Source: Streptomyces tanashiensis (GTDB lineage Bacteria; Actinomycetota; Actinomycetes; Streptomycetales; Streptomycetaceae). From it: a stretch of 64,000 nucleotides of DNA. Where the stretch lies: positions 124,001 to 188,000 of the forward strand of contig NZ_BMRZ01000002.1 in NCBI RefSeq assembly GCF_014648895.1, written 5' to 3'. Positions 28,584 to 38,179 of this stretch are shown piece after piece. Position 1 is the first letter of the stretch; each line of letters begins with the position of its first letter. The notes beneath the pieces are model-generated. The model was not told where the DNA came from. It did no database searches and worked only from the letters and a program-made list of their open reading frames with translations. The translations under genes were made by a program, and so were the position numbers.

Positions 28584-29173
28584 ACGGTCTCCTCCAGCCA
28601 GCCCTCGTCCCACGACAGGTCGCTGTCGGAGACCACGAACTCCCGCTCCTCCGCCACCAGCTCGTGCCCGGCGGCGAGCAGTGCGCCGACGAGTGCGTCG
28701 CAGGCGCGCCCCGCCTCATCCGACGGCCCCGGGTGCCGCTGGGTCACGAAACGTTCGTGTCGCCCGCCCGGCCCCGGCAGCGCCCGGCGCGCGTTCCACG
28801 ACACGTGGGCCCCGTGCGGCACGACGAGGTCCTCCAGCGCCGCCCGGTCGTACGCGGCGGGCAGCGCCAGCTTGACGTGGTGCTCGAAGTAGCCCCCGCC
28901 GGGCCCCACGGGCTCCGCGCTCCACGGCACCGTCTCCACCTTGACCCGCGCCGGCTCGAAACCGGCCTCCCGCAGCCCGGTCACCACCGCCGGATGTCCC
29001 GCCCGGCCGCGCAGGGTCAGCATCGGCTGGACCGGCGTGCGGCCACGCGCGAGGACGATGGTGGTGACCTTCAGGTCCCGGTCCGCCGCCCACGCGCCGA
29101 GGCGGGCCAGCTCGCCCTCGGTCCGGCAACGCACCGTCACATGCGTCTCGAAGACGTCGTCGACCCCGTTCAC
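28580..29173 (-). CDS. Uncharacterised partner of the AbiEii-like nucleotidyltransferase
   Basis: A 197-residue protein of no family I can name. It opens VNGVDDVFETHVTVRC, then a region with alternating strands and helices (WAADRDLKVTTIVLARG...QPMLTLRG, GFEPARVKVETVPWS) and a central EHHVKLAL segment; the tail is acidic (EEREFVVSDSDLSWDEGW). The GTG at 29173 lies five bases after AGGAG; a GTG at 29179 is possible but overlaps that site. Its stop overlaps the start of the nucleotidyltransferase by ATGA, so the two are made together. Gene order fits an antitoxin or substrate-recognition partner first and a toxin-like enzyme second. Confidence 0.75.
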   Translation of the reverse strand: MNGVDDVFETHVTVRCRTEGELARLGAWAADRDLKVTTIVLARGRTPVQPMLTLRGRAGHPAVVTGLREAGFEPARVKVETVPWSAEPVGPGGGYFEHHVKLALPAAYDRAALEDLVVPHGAHVSWNARRALPGPGGRHERFVTQRHPGPSDEAGRACDALVGALLAAGHELVAEEREFVVSDSDLSWDEGWLEETV

Positions 29174-29292
29174 AACCACTCCTGGAACCCCTTGCGTATC
29201 GCCACGAGTCTGACAGGCGACTGGCCGGGGGCGCCTCCGGGTTTCCGCACCGGGAACCGTAGGCTCACAGCCGACGACGACAGGAGACCGGG

Positions 29293-30183
29293 ATGTGGAA
29301 GCGGGCCCTCGACCGGGCCGGGGTGCGGGACCCGCAGCTGCGGCGCGACTACACCGACCAGCGGCGGGCGGTGCGGAGGTTCGCGACGGCCGAGTACGCG
29401 GCGGCGCGGATCCTGCTCCCCGCCGCGCTGCTCCCCCACGTCGTGGTGGCCGTCGCGTTCATGCACGACACCGACGACCGGATCGACCGCGGCACGCCGG
29501 ACGAACGGGCGGCCGCGCTCACCGAGTGGGACGGCCTCGTACGCAAGGCCCTCGCCGAAGGCGACTCCGCCCTGCCCGTCCTGCGCTGTCTGGCACGCAC
29601 CGCCGAGCGACACCCCGATGTGCGCGCCCACGTGGACGAGTTCCTGCGCGGCTGCGAGCGCGAAGTGGCCTGGCGGACCATCGCCGACGACGAGGAGCTG
29701 AAGCAGTACGTACGGGAGTACTCGCTGCCCGCGCTGATGCTCACGGCCTGCCTCCTCGCGCCCGAGGACGCGGCCACGCGGACGACGTTCACCGAAGGCT
29801 GCCACCTGCTCATCCGTGCCATGCAGCGCATCGACTTCCTGGAAGACCTGCCCGAGGACGTGCGCGCGGGCCGCCACGGCGTCCCCGTCGACGCGGTGAC
29901 CCGCCACGGCGCGGACCTCACCCGCCCCGGCCCCGCACTCGGACGGCTCGTCGAGGAGCAGGCCGACCGTGCCGCCGCCGACCTCGCGGCCGCCACCCCA
30001 CTCCCGACCCTCGTGGCCCCGCCGTACCGCCCCTTCGTCCGTGCTCTCGTCGGCGTCCAGAGACTCCGCCTCGACGCCGTGCGCCGCGCGGGCGCCTCCC
30101 TGGCGACCCGCCCCTCGGGACCCTCGGCACCGGGAGCCGCCCTTCTGCTGCTGAGAGAGGCCGCGAGGCGGATTCGGAACTAG
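29293..30183 (+). CDS. Squalene/phytoene synthase-like protein
   Basis: A 296-residue all-helical protein resembling trans-isoprenyl diphosphate synthases of the squalene/phytoene type. The first acidic site is MHDTDDRID (about residue 57) and the second is QRIDFLEDLPEDV (about residue 178), both expected to bind magnesium and diphosphate. The sequence DYTDQRRAVRRFATAEYAAARILLPAAL fits the family start. The ATG at 29293 follows AGGAGACCGGG. It stands alone, with no desaturase or other isoprenoid gene nearby, and is divergent from the AbiEii-like pair. Product could be a C30 or C40 prenyl compound, or the protein could have drifted in function. Confidence 0.8.
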   Translation: MWKRALDRAGVRDPQLRRDYTDQRRAVRRFATAEYAAARILLPAALLPHVVVAVAFMHDTDDRIDRGTPDERAAALTEWDGLVRKALAEGDSALPVLRCLARTAERHPDVRAHVDEFLRGCEREVAWRTIADDEELKQYVREYSLPALMLTACLLAPEDAATRTTFTEGCHLLIRAMQRIDFLEDLPEDVRAGRHGVPVDAVTRHGADLTRPGPALGRLVEEQADRAAADLAAATPLPTLVAPPYRPFVRALVGVQRLRLDAVRRAGASLATRPSGPSAPGAALLLLREAARRIRN

Positions 30184-30334
30184 TCCTCCAGTCTGACTTC
30201 GCGATCGTGCCGCGGACCCGGCTGGGAACGGGTATGGGCGCCGTGTGATCACCGATTGGTGTCTGGGCATACGAAGATCGTGCGGTGACCGCAGGTCACC
30301 GCGTCGACCCTGCCCGGATGGCGGGCGATGTTCG

Positions 30335-31010
30335 CCGGAGCCGATGCGACTGCTGCTGCGCTGCGCCCGCTGGGGCGCCGACGCCGTCCGCAACGACATC
30401 CACCCACGTCGTCGAGCACCTCACCTCCGCGCCGAGGGCGCGGTGCTGATCGTGAATGAAACGGGCATCGTGCACAACAGCCGCGCCTCGGCGGGCGTGC
30501 CGCGCCAGAACACCGGCACCGCCGGACTCATCAAGAACTCCCAGGGCGGTGTCTTCCTCACCTACGCCACCAGCCGGGGACGGGCACGGGTCGACCACCG
30601 CCTCTACCCGCCCGAACAGTCCTGGCCCACCGATCCCGAAGGCCACCGAGCCGCCGAGATGCCGGACGATGGCTGGTTCGCGACCAAGCCGGCCTTGCCT
30701 GAGAGATGAGCGCCGCCGCACCGGAGGCCGGAGTGTCGGCGCCTCGGGTGACCGGTACGAAACCTACCGCCAGGACCTGCGGCTGCGAGCTGCTCTGCAG
30801 ACACTTGAGACCGGCTGTGTTCTCGCGGTCGCCTGCGCGGCCCGGGTACGGACCAACTCAGGCCGCACCCCTGCTCGCGCCGACACCCTCGCCACACGGT
30901 TGCCCGCCGCCGCGTGGCAGCGGCAGAGCACCGGCTGTGGCGCGAAGGCCCGGCTACTACAGGCCTGGATCCACATCGGCACCGACGAACACCGACGTCG
31001 GGGTCGGTAG
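30335..31010 (+). pseudogene. Decayed IS701-type transposase (left of conflict module)
   Basis: Readable fragments of an IS701-family DDE transposase in at least three frames. The first is MRLLLRCARWGADAVRNDI...VLIVNETGIV...SAGVPRQNTGTAGLIKNSQGGVFLTYATSRGRARVDHRLYPPEQSW, ending at a stop at 30707. The second is EAGVSAPRVTG near 30725-30757. The third is DLRLRAALQTLETGCVLAVACAARVRTNSGRTPARADTLATRLPAAAWQRQ up to about 31000. The catalytic DETG is altered to NETG. No terminal repeats are obvious. A second remnant of the same family lies at 36165-36535 in the same orientation. Confidence 0.75.
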
Positions 31011-31421
31011 TCACCGGCAGGCGGCCGAAGCAGGGCACCCGGACGTCAGCGAGGTGGCGGAGCACGACCCGGGCCTGAGGTGGCGAACTCATCTTCGGGG
31101 CCGCTCGCACACGAGCTGACAGATGGTGTGTGGGCACGACACGGAGCCGTCATGACGGCTCGTTGGCGGATCGGCGGCCGGCCGGTCCCGACCGGTCCAG
31201 GCGCATCGGCGTCGACGCCAGCGGGCAGGTAGCGGCCTCGCCGTCGCAACGCCCCCAGCGAGTCCCTCAGATCGCCGGAGCGGGAGTCCTGCACCGATTC
31301 CCGCGGCCCGAGGCGGCGCCTTGTGACTTTTCGTCAGAATAGGCAATGACGGCTCCCGAGCGAAGAGATGGTGCCTACGCTCGTCGTGCACCCACCGCTA
31401 TCGGAGCTGAGACGAGGATCC
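31011..31421. other. Intergenic stretch upstream of the conflict module
   Basis: About 410 bp following the IS701 remnant. Only short noise frames occur. The near end contains GAGGAT before the ATG at 31422 and should hold the promoter of the two-gene module. The stretch near 31325-31350 is AT-richer than its surroundings. Confidence 0.45.
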
Positions 31422-31793
31422 ATGGCCCTGACCGAACGCCGCCCCTTCCATGTGGTCGAAGTGCCCCTCGGCGACGGGCAGGACGTTGTGCGGGTCCAGG
31501 TCGACGAGACGGACGAGGCTGTGGTCCGGGTCGGCCGGGGCAGCCGGGCGGCGGCCCGTGCGGAGGAATCCCTGGACCGGATGCTGGACGTGGTCCGCCC
31601 GGTGGCCGACGCGTTCGTCGGGCACTGCCGGGACATGTCGCGACAGCCCGACGAGGCCACCCTGGAGTTCGGCATGTCGCTGTCGGCGGACGCGAAGATC
31701 CTCATCGCCGGGTCATCGGCCACCGCGAACTTCTCGGTCAGCCTCACCTGGCGCAACGACACCGCGGACGACGCGCCGGTTCCGGCGCCTTGA
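31422..31793 (+). CDS. Trypco1-type protein (CU044_2847 family)
   Basis: A 123-residue protein matching the trypsin-co-occurring domain 1 pattern: an N-terminal strand set (FHVVEVPLGDGQDVVRVQV), a helix (AEESLDRMLDVVRPVADAFVG), the family core EATLEFGMSLSADAKILIAGSSATANFSVSLTW, then a short tail. Domains of this kind are encoded next to trypsin-STAND proteins and are thought to be adaptors linking sensor and effector. The ATG at 31422 has GAGG upstream. Its stop is seven bases before the ATG of the protease-STAND gene, so the two are co-translated. Confidence 0.8.
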   Translation: MALTERRPFHVVEVPLGDGQDVVRVQVDETDEAVVRVGRGSRAAARAEESLDRMLDVVRPVADAFVGHCRDMSRQPDEATLEFGMSLSADAKILIAGSSATANFSVSLTWRNDTADDAPVPAP

Positions 31794-31800
31794 GGCCCTC

Positions 31801-34800
31801 ATGACCGGGCGGGGGACAACGGTGGGCAACCCGGCACGCGAACCTGCCATGGCCTCTTCGGTCGTGCGGATCAGGGGCGCGAACGGCGCGATCGTGGGCG
31901 CGGGCTTCCTCGTTGCAGGGGACACGGTACTGACCTGCGCTCATGTGGTGTCTGACGCGCTGGAGAGGCCCCGGGACTCAGCAGTCGAGGCAGGGGCTGT
32001 GGTCGGACTCGACCTGCCGTTCGCCGTCGGCCGCCCAAGTGGGACGGCGAAGGTCGTGCACTGGGTACCGGTCCGGGAGGACCAGGGCGGTGACGTCGCC
32101 GTGCTGCGCCTGCAAGCCCCCCTGCCCGGTGCCCACCCTCTCCCGATGGCCGAGGTCGGGGATGTCTGGGACCACGGGACCCGGGCAGTCGGCTTCACCG
32201 ACGACGCACCCGACGGCACCTGGCAACAGGGACGCTTCCGCGGTCCGGTCGGGAGTTCGCTGGTACAGCTCTCGCGGGCGGACGGACAAGCCGTTTACGT
32301 GAGACCGGGGTTCAGCGGGAGCCCGGTCTGGGACGACGCCCTGGGCGTCGCGGTGGGCATGGTCGTCGCCTCGCAGCCGGTGCGGGAGGCACAGCAGGCA
32401 TTCGTGATGCGCACCGCGGCGCTGACGGACGAGGTGCCCGGTCTCGCGAAGTCACTTCTGCCGCCCAAGCCCTTCCTCGGTCTACAGCGGTTCGGGGAGG
32501 ACGCCAAGCACCTGTTCTTCGGCCGGGACGGTGACATCGACCGGGTGGTGACCGCACTCCGGGGCGATCAGCCGGTCATCACGGTGTGCGGTCCCTCGGG
32601 CTGCGGCAAGTCCTCACTCGTCTTGGCAGGCGTTGTGCCCGAGCTGCGCCGGTCTGGATGGGACATCCTGACCGTCGACTGCGGCAGAGCGGGGACGCCG
32701 GGTGCGGCCCTGGCCACCGAGCTCTTCGAACGCGCGGTGGGCGGTTCCGGTCCCGCGCGGGCGGAGCACGCCGACCGGGTGGCGGCGTGGCTGCGGGAGT
32801 TGGGGCTCGCCGACGCCTTCCACCGGGCCACCGGCCGGAGCGCGGACCGTCTGCTCGTCGTCCTCGACCAGGCGGAGGCCCTGCTCTACCTGTCCGAACC
32901 GGAGCTCGCGGAGACACTGGCTCTGCTGTTCCCGCCCCGCCGCGCCGGTCTGAAGGTTCTCGCCACGCTACGCGCCGACGTCGTCGACACGGTGCTGGGA
33001 CACCCCCGACTGGCGACCGCACTGACGACCGGGGTGATGCTTCCCCTGACGCCCATGACCAGGGAGCAGCTCCACGCCGTCGTCACCCGCCCCCTCGAAA
33101 GCGCACCCGGGGTGACCTACGACCCGGGCCTGGACCTGCGGATCCTGGACGACACCGGCTCGGACCCGGGCGTTCTGCCCCTTCTGGGGTTCCTGCTGGA
33201 ACAGCTGTGGGAGCGGCAGCGCGGCGGACGGCTGAGCGCCGCGGTGTACCAAGAGATCGGAGGCGTCCGTGGTGCCCTGCTCGACCACGCCCGACGTGTG
33301 TGGGAGAGCTGTGTCCCGGCCGGCGCGGAGACGGAGGCACGACGTCTGTTGGCTGGGCTGGTCCGTGCGGTCCCCGGTGGTGGATCCGTACTGCGACGCG
33401 CGCTGACGCGAGAGGAGTCCGGTGAGGAGCGCTGGAGCCTGGCCCAGGCCATGGCCGGCGAGGACGCGCGCCTGCTCGTCCTGCACGGTGGAAACGGCAG
33501 GCCCGAGAGCGCGGAGCTGGCACACGAGGCGCTGATCACCCAGTGGCCCCAGCTCGTCGAAGTGGTCCGTGACGACGCCGACTTCCTCGACGCACGGGCC
33601 GAGGTCCAGCACGACCTGGACCGCTGGAAGCGGACAGAACACCGTAGCGATCTGCTGCCGGGAGGCTCCCAGCTCGACGCCCTCACCAAACGGATCGGTA
33701 CACGCGAGCAGGAACTGAGTTCGGAGCAGCGCGAGTTCCTCATGAGGGCGCGCAGCCGCCGGAACATCGTCCGCTGGTGGATCCGGGCCGGCTGGGTGGC
33801 CGGCGCTCTGGTGCTCGCACTGATCGCGACCTTGATCGGCGCCAATGTCCTGGAGTCCCGGCTCAGTGCCCAGCGCGCCGAGGAGGCGCACTCCCGGGCA
33901 CTGGCCGTCCAGTCAGACGAACTGGTGGGCACCAACCCCGGCCACGCCGCCCTGGCCTCGGTCGCCGCGTACGAGACGCAGCCGACGCAGGAGGCCCGCA
34001 ACGCGCTGCTGCGGCGCTACTCCGAGGTCCGGCACCTGGAATGGAGCCTGTCAGGAGCCGAGGGGACGTTCCGAGACGCCGCGATGAGCGCGGACGGCAC
34101 GGTAACGCTCGTGGCGACCGACGGCGGGCGTGCGTTGCTGTTCGTCCGCACGGCTCAGGGCTCGGTGCGGCAGGAGACCATTCGCGTACGTTCGCGCGTC
34201 AGGTCCCCCCAGGTGAGTTTCGACGGACGGCGCATCTCCTACGTGCACGCCGACGGCGGACAGATCGTCTGGCACGACGTCAGCCCTTCCGGAAGAAGTC
34301 TGGCCGGACCGGCCCACCCGCTCGGGACCCATGGCCTGGACGGCGGCGGTGACGACTTCGCAGCGGGCTACAAGGCCACGGCCTTCTCCCGCGACGCCCG
34401 CTTCCTGGTCGAATCGTCGAATGATACCTGGACGCTCGGCGTGATCGGCCAGCCGAAACTCCCCGTGCGGGTGTGGGACCTGGAGACCGGGCTTCCGCGT
34501 GTGCTGCCGGAGAGGTACTCCATCGCCACGGCGGTATGGTTCGGACCCGACAACCACACAGTGGTACTGGAGTCGCCGGTCAGGTCGCTGATCGCTGTCG
34601 ACATCAGGACGGGCACGATGCGGCGGCTCACCGATGCCTCGGACGTCACGTCCGAGCGGGCGGACGGCGGCAGCTGGGTGTCGGCCGACGGAACCGTGGC
34701 GCTCTCCTGCCGGAAGGGCAATGACGATGTCACATCCCCACGGAGCGGTGCCCTCTACCGGGCGGTGCGCGTGGCGGACGGACGCGTCCTACGCAAACAC

Positions 34801-36114
34801 CGCTGGGACGGCCCCGGTTGGTGCGGCGGCAACACGCTCCTCGCCCCGTCGGGGAAGCGCTTCGTCCGGGGCGACAACAGCACCTGGAACGTCCTGGAGA
34901 CCACCGGCGACACCCGCCCTCGGACGTTCGTCGGCCCATCACTCTCGATCGGCGCCAGCACGCCGTTCCCCCTGCTCGGCACCGCCGACGAGCCGGTCGT
35001 GCCCGCCCTGAAGGACACCACGGTCAGCGGGGAGAAGCTGACCACCGCCGAGGGCGACACTGCCTACGGGCAACCGCGGTTGCTGGGAGACGGCAGCACC
35101 ATGCTGGTCCGCACAGGGAAGGGCGGCAGCCGGCTGGCCCTGGTGGAGACCGAAGGAGTCAACCGCGTGGTGTCCGAGGTGTCCGACAAGTTCAGGACAC
35201 CTCCCTCCAGGGACCAGATCCTCGCCGTCAACGACTCGGAGACCCTCATGGCGGATGTGTCCGACGAGTCCCGGGTGACGGTCCGCCGACTCCCGTCGCT
35301 GGAGAAGGTCTCCACCTTCACCGCGGCGCGCCCCGCCACGAAAGGCGGTCATCGGGAGAGTGAGCCCGTCTCGCTGGACTTCCAGGCTGACGGCCGGCTC
35401 GTAACGCTCTCCGGCACCGTCGTCGAGCACTGGGACACCGGCAGCGGGCGCCGTCTGAACTCGCCGATCGACCTCAGGGATCTCCGGTTGACGTCCAGCG
35501 ACGAGCCGGAATATATGGTGGGCGAGCATCGCGTCCCGGGAGCGATCGCGGTCCACGTGCGCGGGGAACCGCACCTGCATGCCGTCGACCTGCGGACAGG
35601 CCGTGAGCGCAAGGACCTGCGCATCACACTCGGCGATGACCTGCTTGCGGTGGAATTCCTCAAGGACAGGCGGTACCTGTCCGTTCTTACCACGGGCCGC
35701 ATCGTAGAACTGTGGTCCGCCGAGCCGGGGCAACCGCCGCGGCGGGTGCTCGGTCCGTTCGGGCCGCTGGAACCAGGGGAGTTCACGGTCGGCAACCCAG
35801 CGGGCGCCAAATTCATCGTGGCCTACGGCAGCACCGCCGTCTTCCTCGCCGCGGACGATCCCTCCTACCGGGACACCTACAAGTTCGGCGCGAAGCAGGG
35901 CTTCGCCGCCACCATCGCCACGGACGGAACAGCCTTCCTCGGGACTCCCGCGTTGGAACCCACAGGGCTCTCCACGAGGTCCGCCCTGACGCTCACCCGG
36001 CTCGACCCCGCGCTGTGGAAGCGGCATATCTGCAAGGTCCTCGGCCGCGGCCTCACCGACGACGAAGCCAGCGCCCTGCCCGGACCGCTACCGGACACCG
36101 TCTGTCTCCCCTGA
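31801..36114 (+). CDS. Trypsin-like protease fused to STAND NTPase and beta-propeller
   Basis: A 1437-residue multidomain sensor. Residues 17-215 form a trypsin-like serine protease with an intact triad: His48 (TCAHVV), Asp98 (GGDVAVLRL) and Ser172 (GFSGSP). A conserved FLGLQRF...HLFFGRD linker leads to a STAND NTPase (Walker A GPSGCGKSS at 264-272, Walker B LLVVLDQAE at about 351-359) and a winged-helix/helical region to about 640. A hydrophobic helix near 655-685 (GWVAGALVLALIATLIGANVL) is followed by a coiled segment and a WD40-like beta-propeller to the end. STAND proteins assemble on ligand binding; the propeller should sense and the protease be activated to cleave a target. Start could also be the ATG at 31849. 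Confidence 0.88.
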   Translation: MTGRGTTVGNPAREPAMASSVVRIRGANGAIVGAGFLVAGDTVLTCAHVVSDALERPRDSAVEAGAVVGLDLPFAVGRPSGTAKVVHWVPVREDQGGDVAVLRLQAPLPGAHPLPMAEVGDVWDHGTRAVGFTDDAPDGTWQQGRFRGPVGSSLVQLSRADGQAVYVRPGFSGSPVWDDALGVAVGMVVASQPVREAQQAFVMRTAALTDEVPGLAKSLLPPKPFLGLQRFGEDAKHLFFGRDGDIDRVVTALRGDQPVITVCGPSGCGKSSLVLAGVVPELRRSGWDILTVDCGRAGTPGAALATELFERAVGGSGPARAEHADRVAAWLRELGLADAFHRATGRSADRLLVVLDQAEALLYLSEPELAETLALLFPPRRAGLKVLATLRADVVDTVLGHPRLATALTTGVMLPLTPMTREQLHAVVTRPLESAPGVTYDPGLDLRILDDTGSDPGVLPLLGFLLEQLWERQRGGRLSAAVYQEIGGVRGALLDHARRVWESCVPAGAETEARRLLAGLVRAVPGGGSVLRRALTREESGEERWSLAQAMAGEDARLLVLHGGNGRPESAELAHEALITQWPQLVEVVRDDADFLDARAEVQHDLDRWKRTEHRSDLLPGGSQLDALTKRIGTREQELSSEQREFLMRARSRRNIVRWWIRAGWVAGALVLALIATLIGANVLESRLSAQRAEEAHSRALAVQSDELVGTNPGHAALASVAAYETQPTQEARNALLRRYSEVRHLEWSLSGAEGTFRDAAMSADGTVTLVATDGGRALLFVRTAQGSVRQETIRVRSRVRSPQVSFDGRRISYVHADGGQIVWHDVSPSGRSLAGPAHPLGTHGLDGGGDDFAAGYKATAFSRDARFLVESSNDTWTLGVIGQPKLPVRVWDLETGLPRVLPERYSIATAVWFGPDNHTVVLESPVRSLIAVDIRTGTMRRLTDASDVTSERADGGSWVSADGTVALSCRKGNDDVTSPRSGALYRAVRVADGRVLRKHRWDGPGWCGGNTLLAPSGKRFVRGDNSTWNVLETTGDTRPRTFVGPSLSIGASTPFPLLGTADEPVVPALKDTTVSGEKLTTAEGDTAYGQPRLLGDGSTMLVRTGKGGSRLALVETEGVNRVVSEVSDKFRTPPSRDQILAVNDSETLMADVSDESRVTVRRLPSLEKVSTFTAARPATKGGHRESEPVSLDFQADGRLVTLSGTVVEHWDTGSGRRLNSPIDLRDLRLTSSDEPEYMVGEHRVPGAIAVHVRGEPHLHAVDLRTGRERKDLRITLGDDLLAVEFLKDRRYLSVLTTGRIVELWSAEPGQPPRRVLGPFGPLEPGEFTVGNPAGAKFIVAYGSTAVFLAADDPSYRDTYKFGAKQGFAATIATDGTAFLGTPALEPTGLSTRSALTLTRLDPALWKRHICKVLGRGLTDDEASALPGPLPDTVCLP

Positions 36115-36164
36115 GCCGCGGGACTGGGCATGGCAGGGCGGCACCGCGTCGACGCCCCCGTCAC

Positions 36165-36535
36165 AGGGTGCCGGCGACTGGCCGAGCAGCCGGCCATGCC
36201 CTCCCTGGCCCGATGCCGCGGCTGCTGCGAACCGGCCGCTGGGACGCTGACGCGGGGCTGCGATGACATCCGCGCTACGTCCTCGAACATCTCGGTGCCG
36301 ACGACGGCGTCCTATTCGTGGACGAGACCGGCTTCCTGAAGAAAGGCACCGCCTCGGCAGGCGTGCAGCGGCAGGACACCGGCAGCCTGGGCCGATCCGA
36401 GAGTACTCAGGTCGGGGTGTCCTCGCCTACGCCTCCGACAGAGGACGGGCGCTGATCGACCGCCGGGTCCACCTGCCCGACGCCTCGTGGTGCCAGGACT
36501 CCGAGCACCAGACCCGTTCCGGAGTGCCCGACCAG
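36165..36535 (+). pseudogene. Decayed IS701-type transposase (right of conflict module)
   Basis: A second IS701-family remnant, in the same orientation as that at 30335-31010. Readable pieces are MPRLLRTGRWDADA near 36212, then, after frame changes, [26 protein letters not shown] and [24 protein letters not shown] up to about 36490. The DETGFLKKG motif is better kept than in the left copy, so the two are separate decays or insertions. Only the first third of a transposase remains. Confidence 0.75.
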
Positions 36536-36848
36536 GCTCCAACAGGGACTCTCTTCGCTCCCACGCCTCATCCGTCAACCCACCTCGACAACAACTTCCC
36601 ACCGTCCCGCGTCCGGCGCGGTGCGAGCAGCAAGCCGCTGGCGCGCGTCCTCTTGCCGCCGCCTTCTCTTCCCCTGTCCTGGCACGTGCCCAGAATCACT
36701 GGCCGGCGTCAGGCCGGCAAGGCAATTGGGCCGAGCAGGCACGTCTCCACTCGGTGATCATTTGTCAGACAGTCCCTAAGGGCCGTCCGGTCGGTCAGGG
36801 GAAAATGGTGGCGCGGTTCTTGCCGACCGCCTCTAGGGTCCTGGGTTC
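36536..36848. other. Intergenic stretch with possible IS5-type fragment
   Basis: No intact gene. On the minus strand near 36530-36590 the sequence reads GLTDEAWERRESLLEPG, like the N-terminal LTDxxWxxxxPLLP signature of IS5-type transposases, suggesting a small nested remnant. The remainder up to the DUF4253 start is featureless. Confidence 0.35.
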
Positions 36849-37700
36849 ATGACGCCATTCCTTCGCCCGCCTGCCCTTCCCGCCGATGATCTTGTGCGTC
36901 TCCTGCAGGAGTGCTGCCCCGAGGCCGAGATCGCGTGGGCCATGACGGGCACGGGCGTCGACATCGTCGGAGCGCGCGTGCCCGTGGAGCGGGTTTGGGA
37001 CCTGTGGGAGATCGGGCGGCGCAGGCACGGAGAGACCGGATGGTGGCCGTATGTAACGTCCGCCTCGCCTGGAGGAGAGGCCGTCTACCAGGACAAGCGG
37101 GGTTGCGACACGGCCGAGTGGGAGCGTTCGGTCACCGAGGTAGTCCTTCAGGATCACGACGCCCGGGCCGCGTCGGTCGTGGTCTCCAACTTCCGGTGGT
37201 CGACCACGGGCCTCCCTTTCGACGACGAGGACTTCCTGGGCTGGCGGGACGAGTACGATCCCGACCGTCTGGCACCACTGCTCCGTCCGGCGGTGGTGGG
37301 GCCAATGCTCGGGGTGCCGCGGTGGGCCACCGACCGCGGCGAAAGCCGCGCCGGCATGCGCTGGGTCAACTTCGTGGCCGCTAGGGGTGGTTACGAGCTG
37401 CCCGTGCTCCTTCCCTATCTGTACGCCAATCCGAACTGGTTCGGGCACGGCAGCCGGTGCCTGACTCCCCTTGACGACGCAGCTCTTCTGCGCCGCTGGC
37501 AGGAGCAGTGGGGCGCAGAGCTGTTCTTCGCCACAGGTCCCTACCTGGAGCTGGTGGTCGACCGGCCGCCCCTGGATCCTCAGGGCGCCGCGCAGGCCGC
37601 CATCGAGCTGTTCGCCTACTGCGGCGACACTGTGCAGGACGCGGTCAGCGCCGGGAACGGCATGGCCCGCTCGATGATGTGGTCCCTCTGGTGGGACTGA
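36849..37700 (+). CDS. DUF4253 domain protein
   Basis: A 283-residue cytosolic protein whose C-terminal half has the DUF4253 pattern: LLRRWQEQWGAELFFATGPYLELVVDRPP, then AAQAAIELFAYCGDTVQDA and a tail of tryptophans ending WSLWWD. Function unknown; DUF4253 proteins are widespread in Streptomyces and often found singly. The ATG at 36849 lacks a strong ribosome binding site but no better start is in frame. It stands alone, right of the IS701 remnant. Confidence 0.85.
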   Translation: MTPFLRPPALPADDLVRLLQECCPEAEIAWAMTGTGVDIVGARVPVERVWDLWEIGRRRHGETGWWPYVTSASPGGEAVYQDKRGCDTAEWERSVTEVVLQDHDARAASVVVSNFRWSTTGLPFDDEDFLGWRDEYDPDRLAPLLRPAVVGPMLGVPRWATDRGESRAGMRWVNFVAARGGYELPVLLPYLYANPNWFGHGSRCLTPLDDAALLRRWQEQWGAELFFATGPYLELVVDRPPLDPQGAAQAAIELFAYCGDTVQDAVSAGNGMARSMMWSLWWD

Positions 37701-38179
37701 GCTGGACGGTTCGGGATCCCCGGCCCGGCCCGTTGCCTTCGGCGTCCGGCACGGTGCGGCATGGGGGCATGAGCAGAATGGCGCAGGTCGTCGCGTTGGC
37801 GCGGTACGAGGACGAGGTGATGGAGCCGCTGGCGCGGCCGGACGAGTCCAGTTCCTGGCATGGCTGCTTCGTGCAGATCCCCTGGTTCGTCGGGGCTGGC
37901 ACATCGATTCGCCGGAGCACGTACGGGACCCGCGGTCGTGCTGGTGCCCCGGCTCCGTGCATGATCGGCGAGACACCCCTAGGCCGTGCCCGGAAGGTGC
38001 CGCCCGGCCCTGCTTCCCGGGCACGACCTACCGGCGCATGGGCGTGGGTGGGCGTGGCGAGCCGCTTCCTGTGGGGAAGGATCACGCGTTCCTGCTGCTC
38101 CATGGGCCCGCCTCCCCTTCGACAGGGCACGGCGGGAGCCCGGCGAGGTCGAGTGCCGGGGCCCCGCCGCGGTTCCTGG
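37701..38179. other. Intergenic stretch without a supported gene
   Basis: About 480 bp between the convergent DUF4253 and cysteine-peptidase-like genes. Open frames (for example from 37771 reading SRMAQVVALARYEDEVM) have no family resemblance I can defend and no sustained codon bias. Possibly decayed mobile DNA. Confidence 0.4.

Noticed and set aside
31450..31800. N-terminal extension of the trypsin-STAND open frame
   Set aside because: It overlaps the Trypco1-type gene in another frame and has no sense as protein; the ATG at 31801 right after the Trypco1 stop is the natural start.
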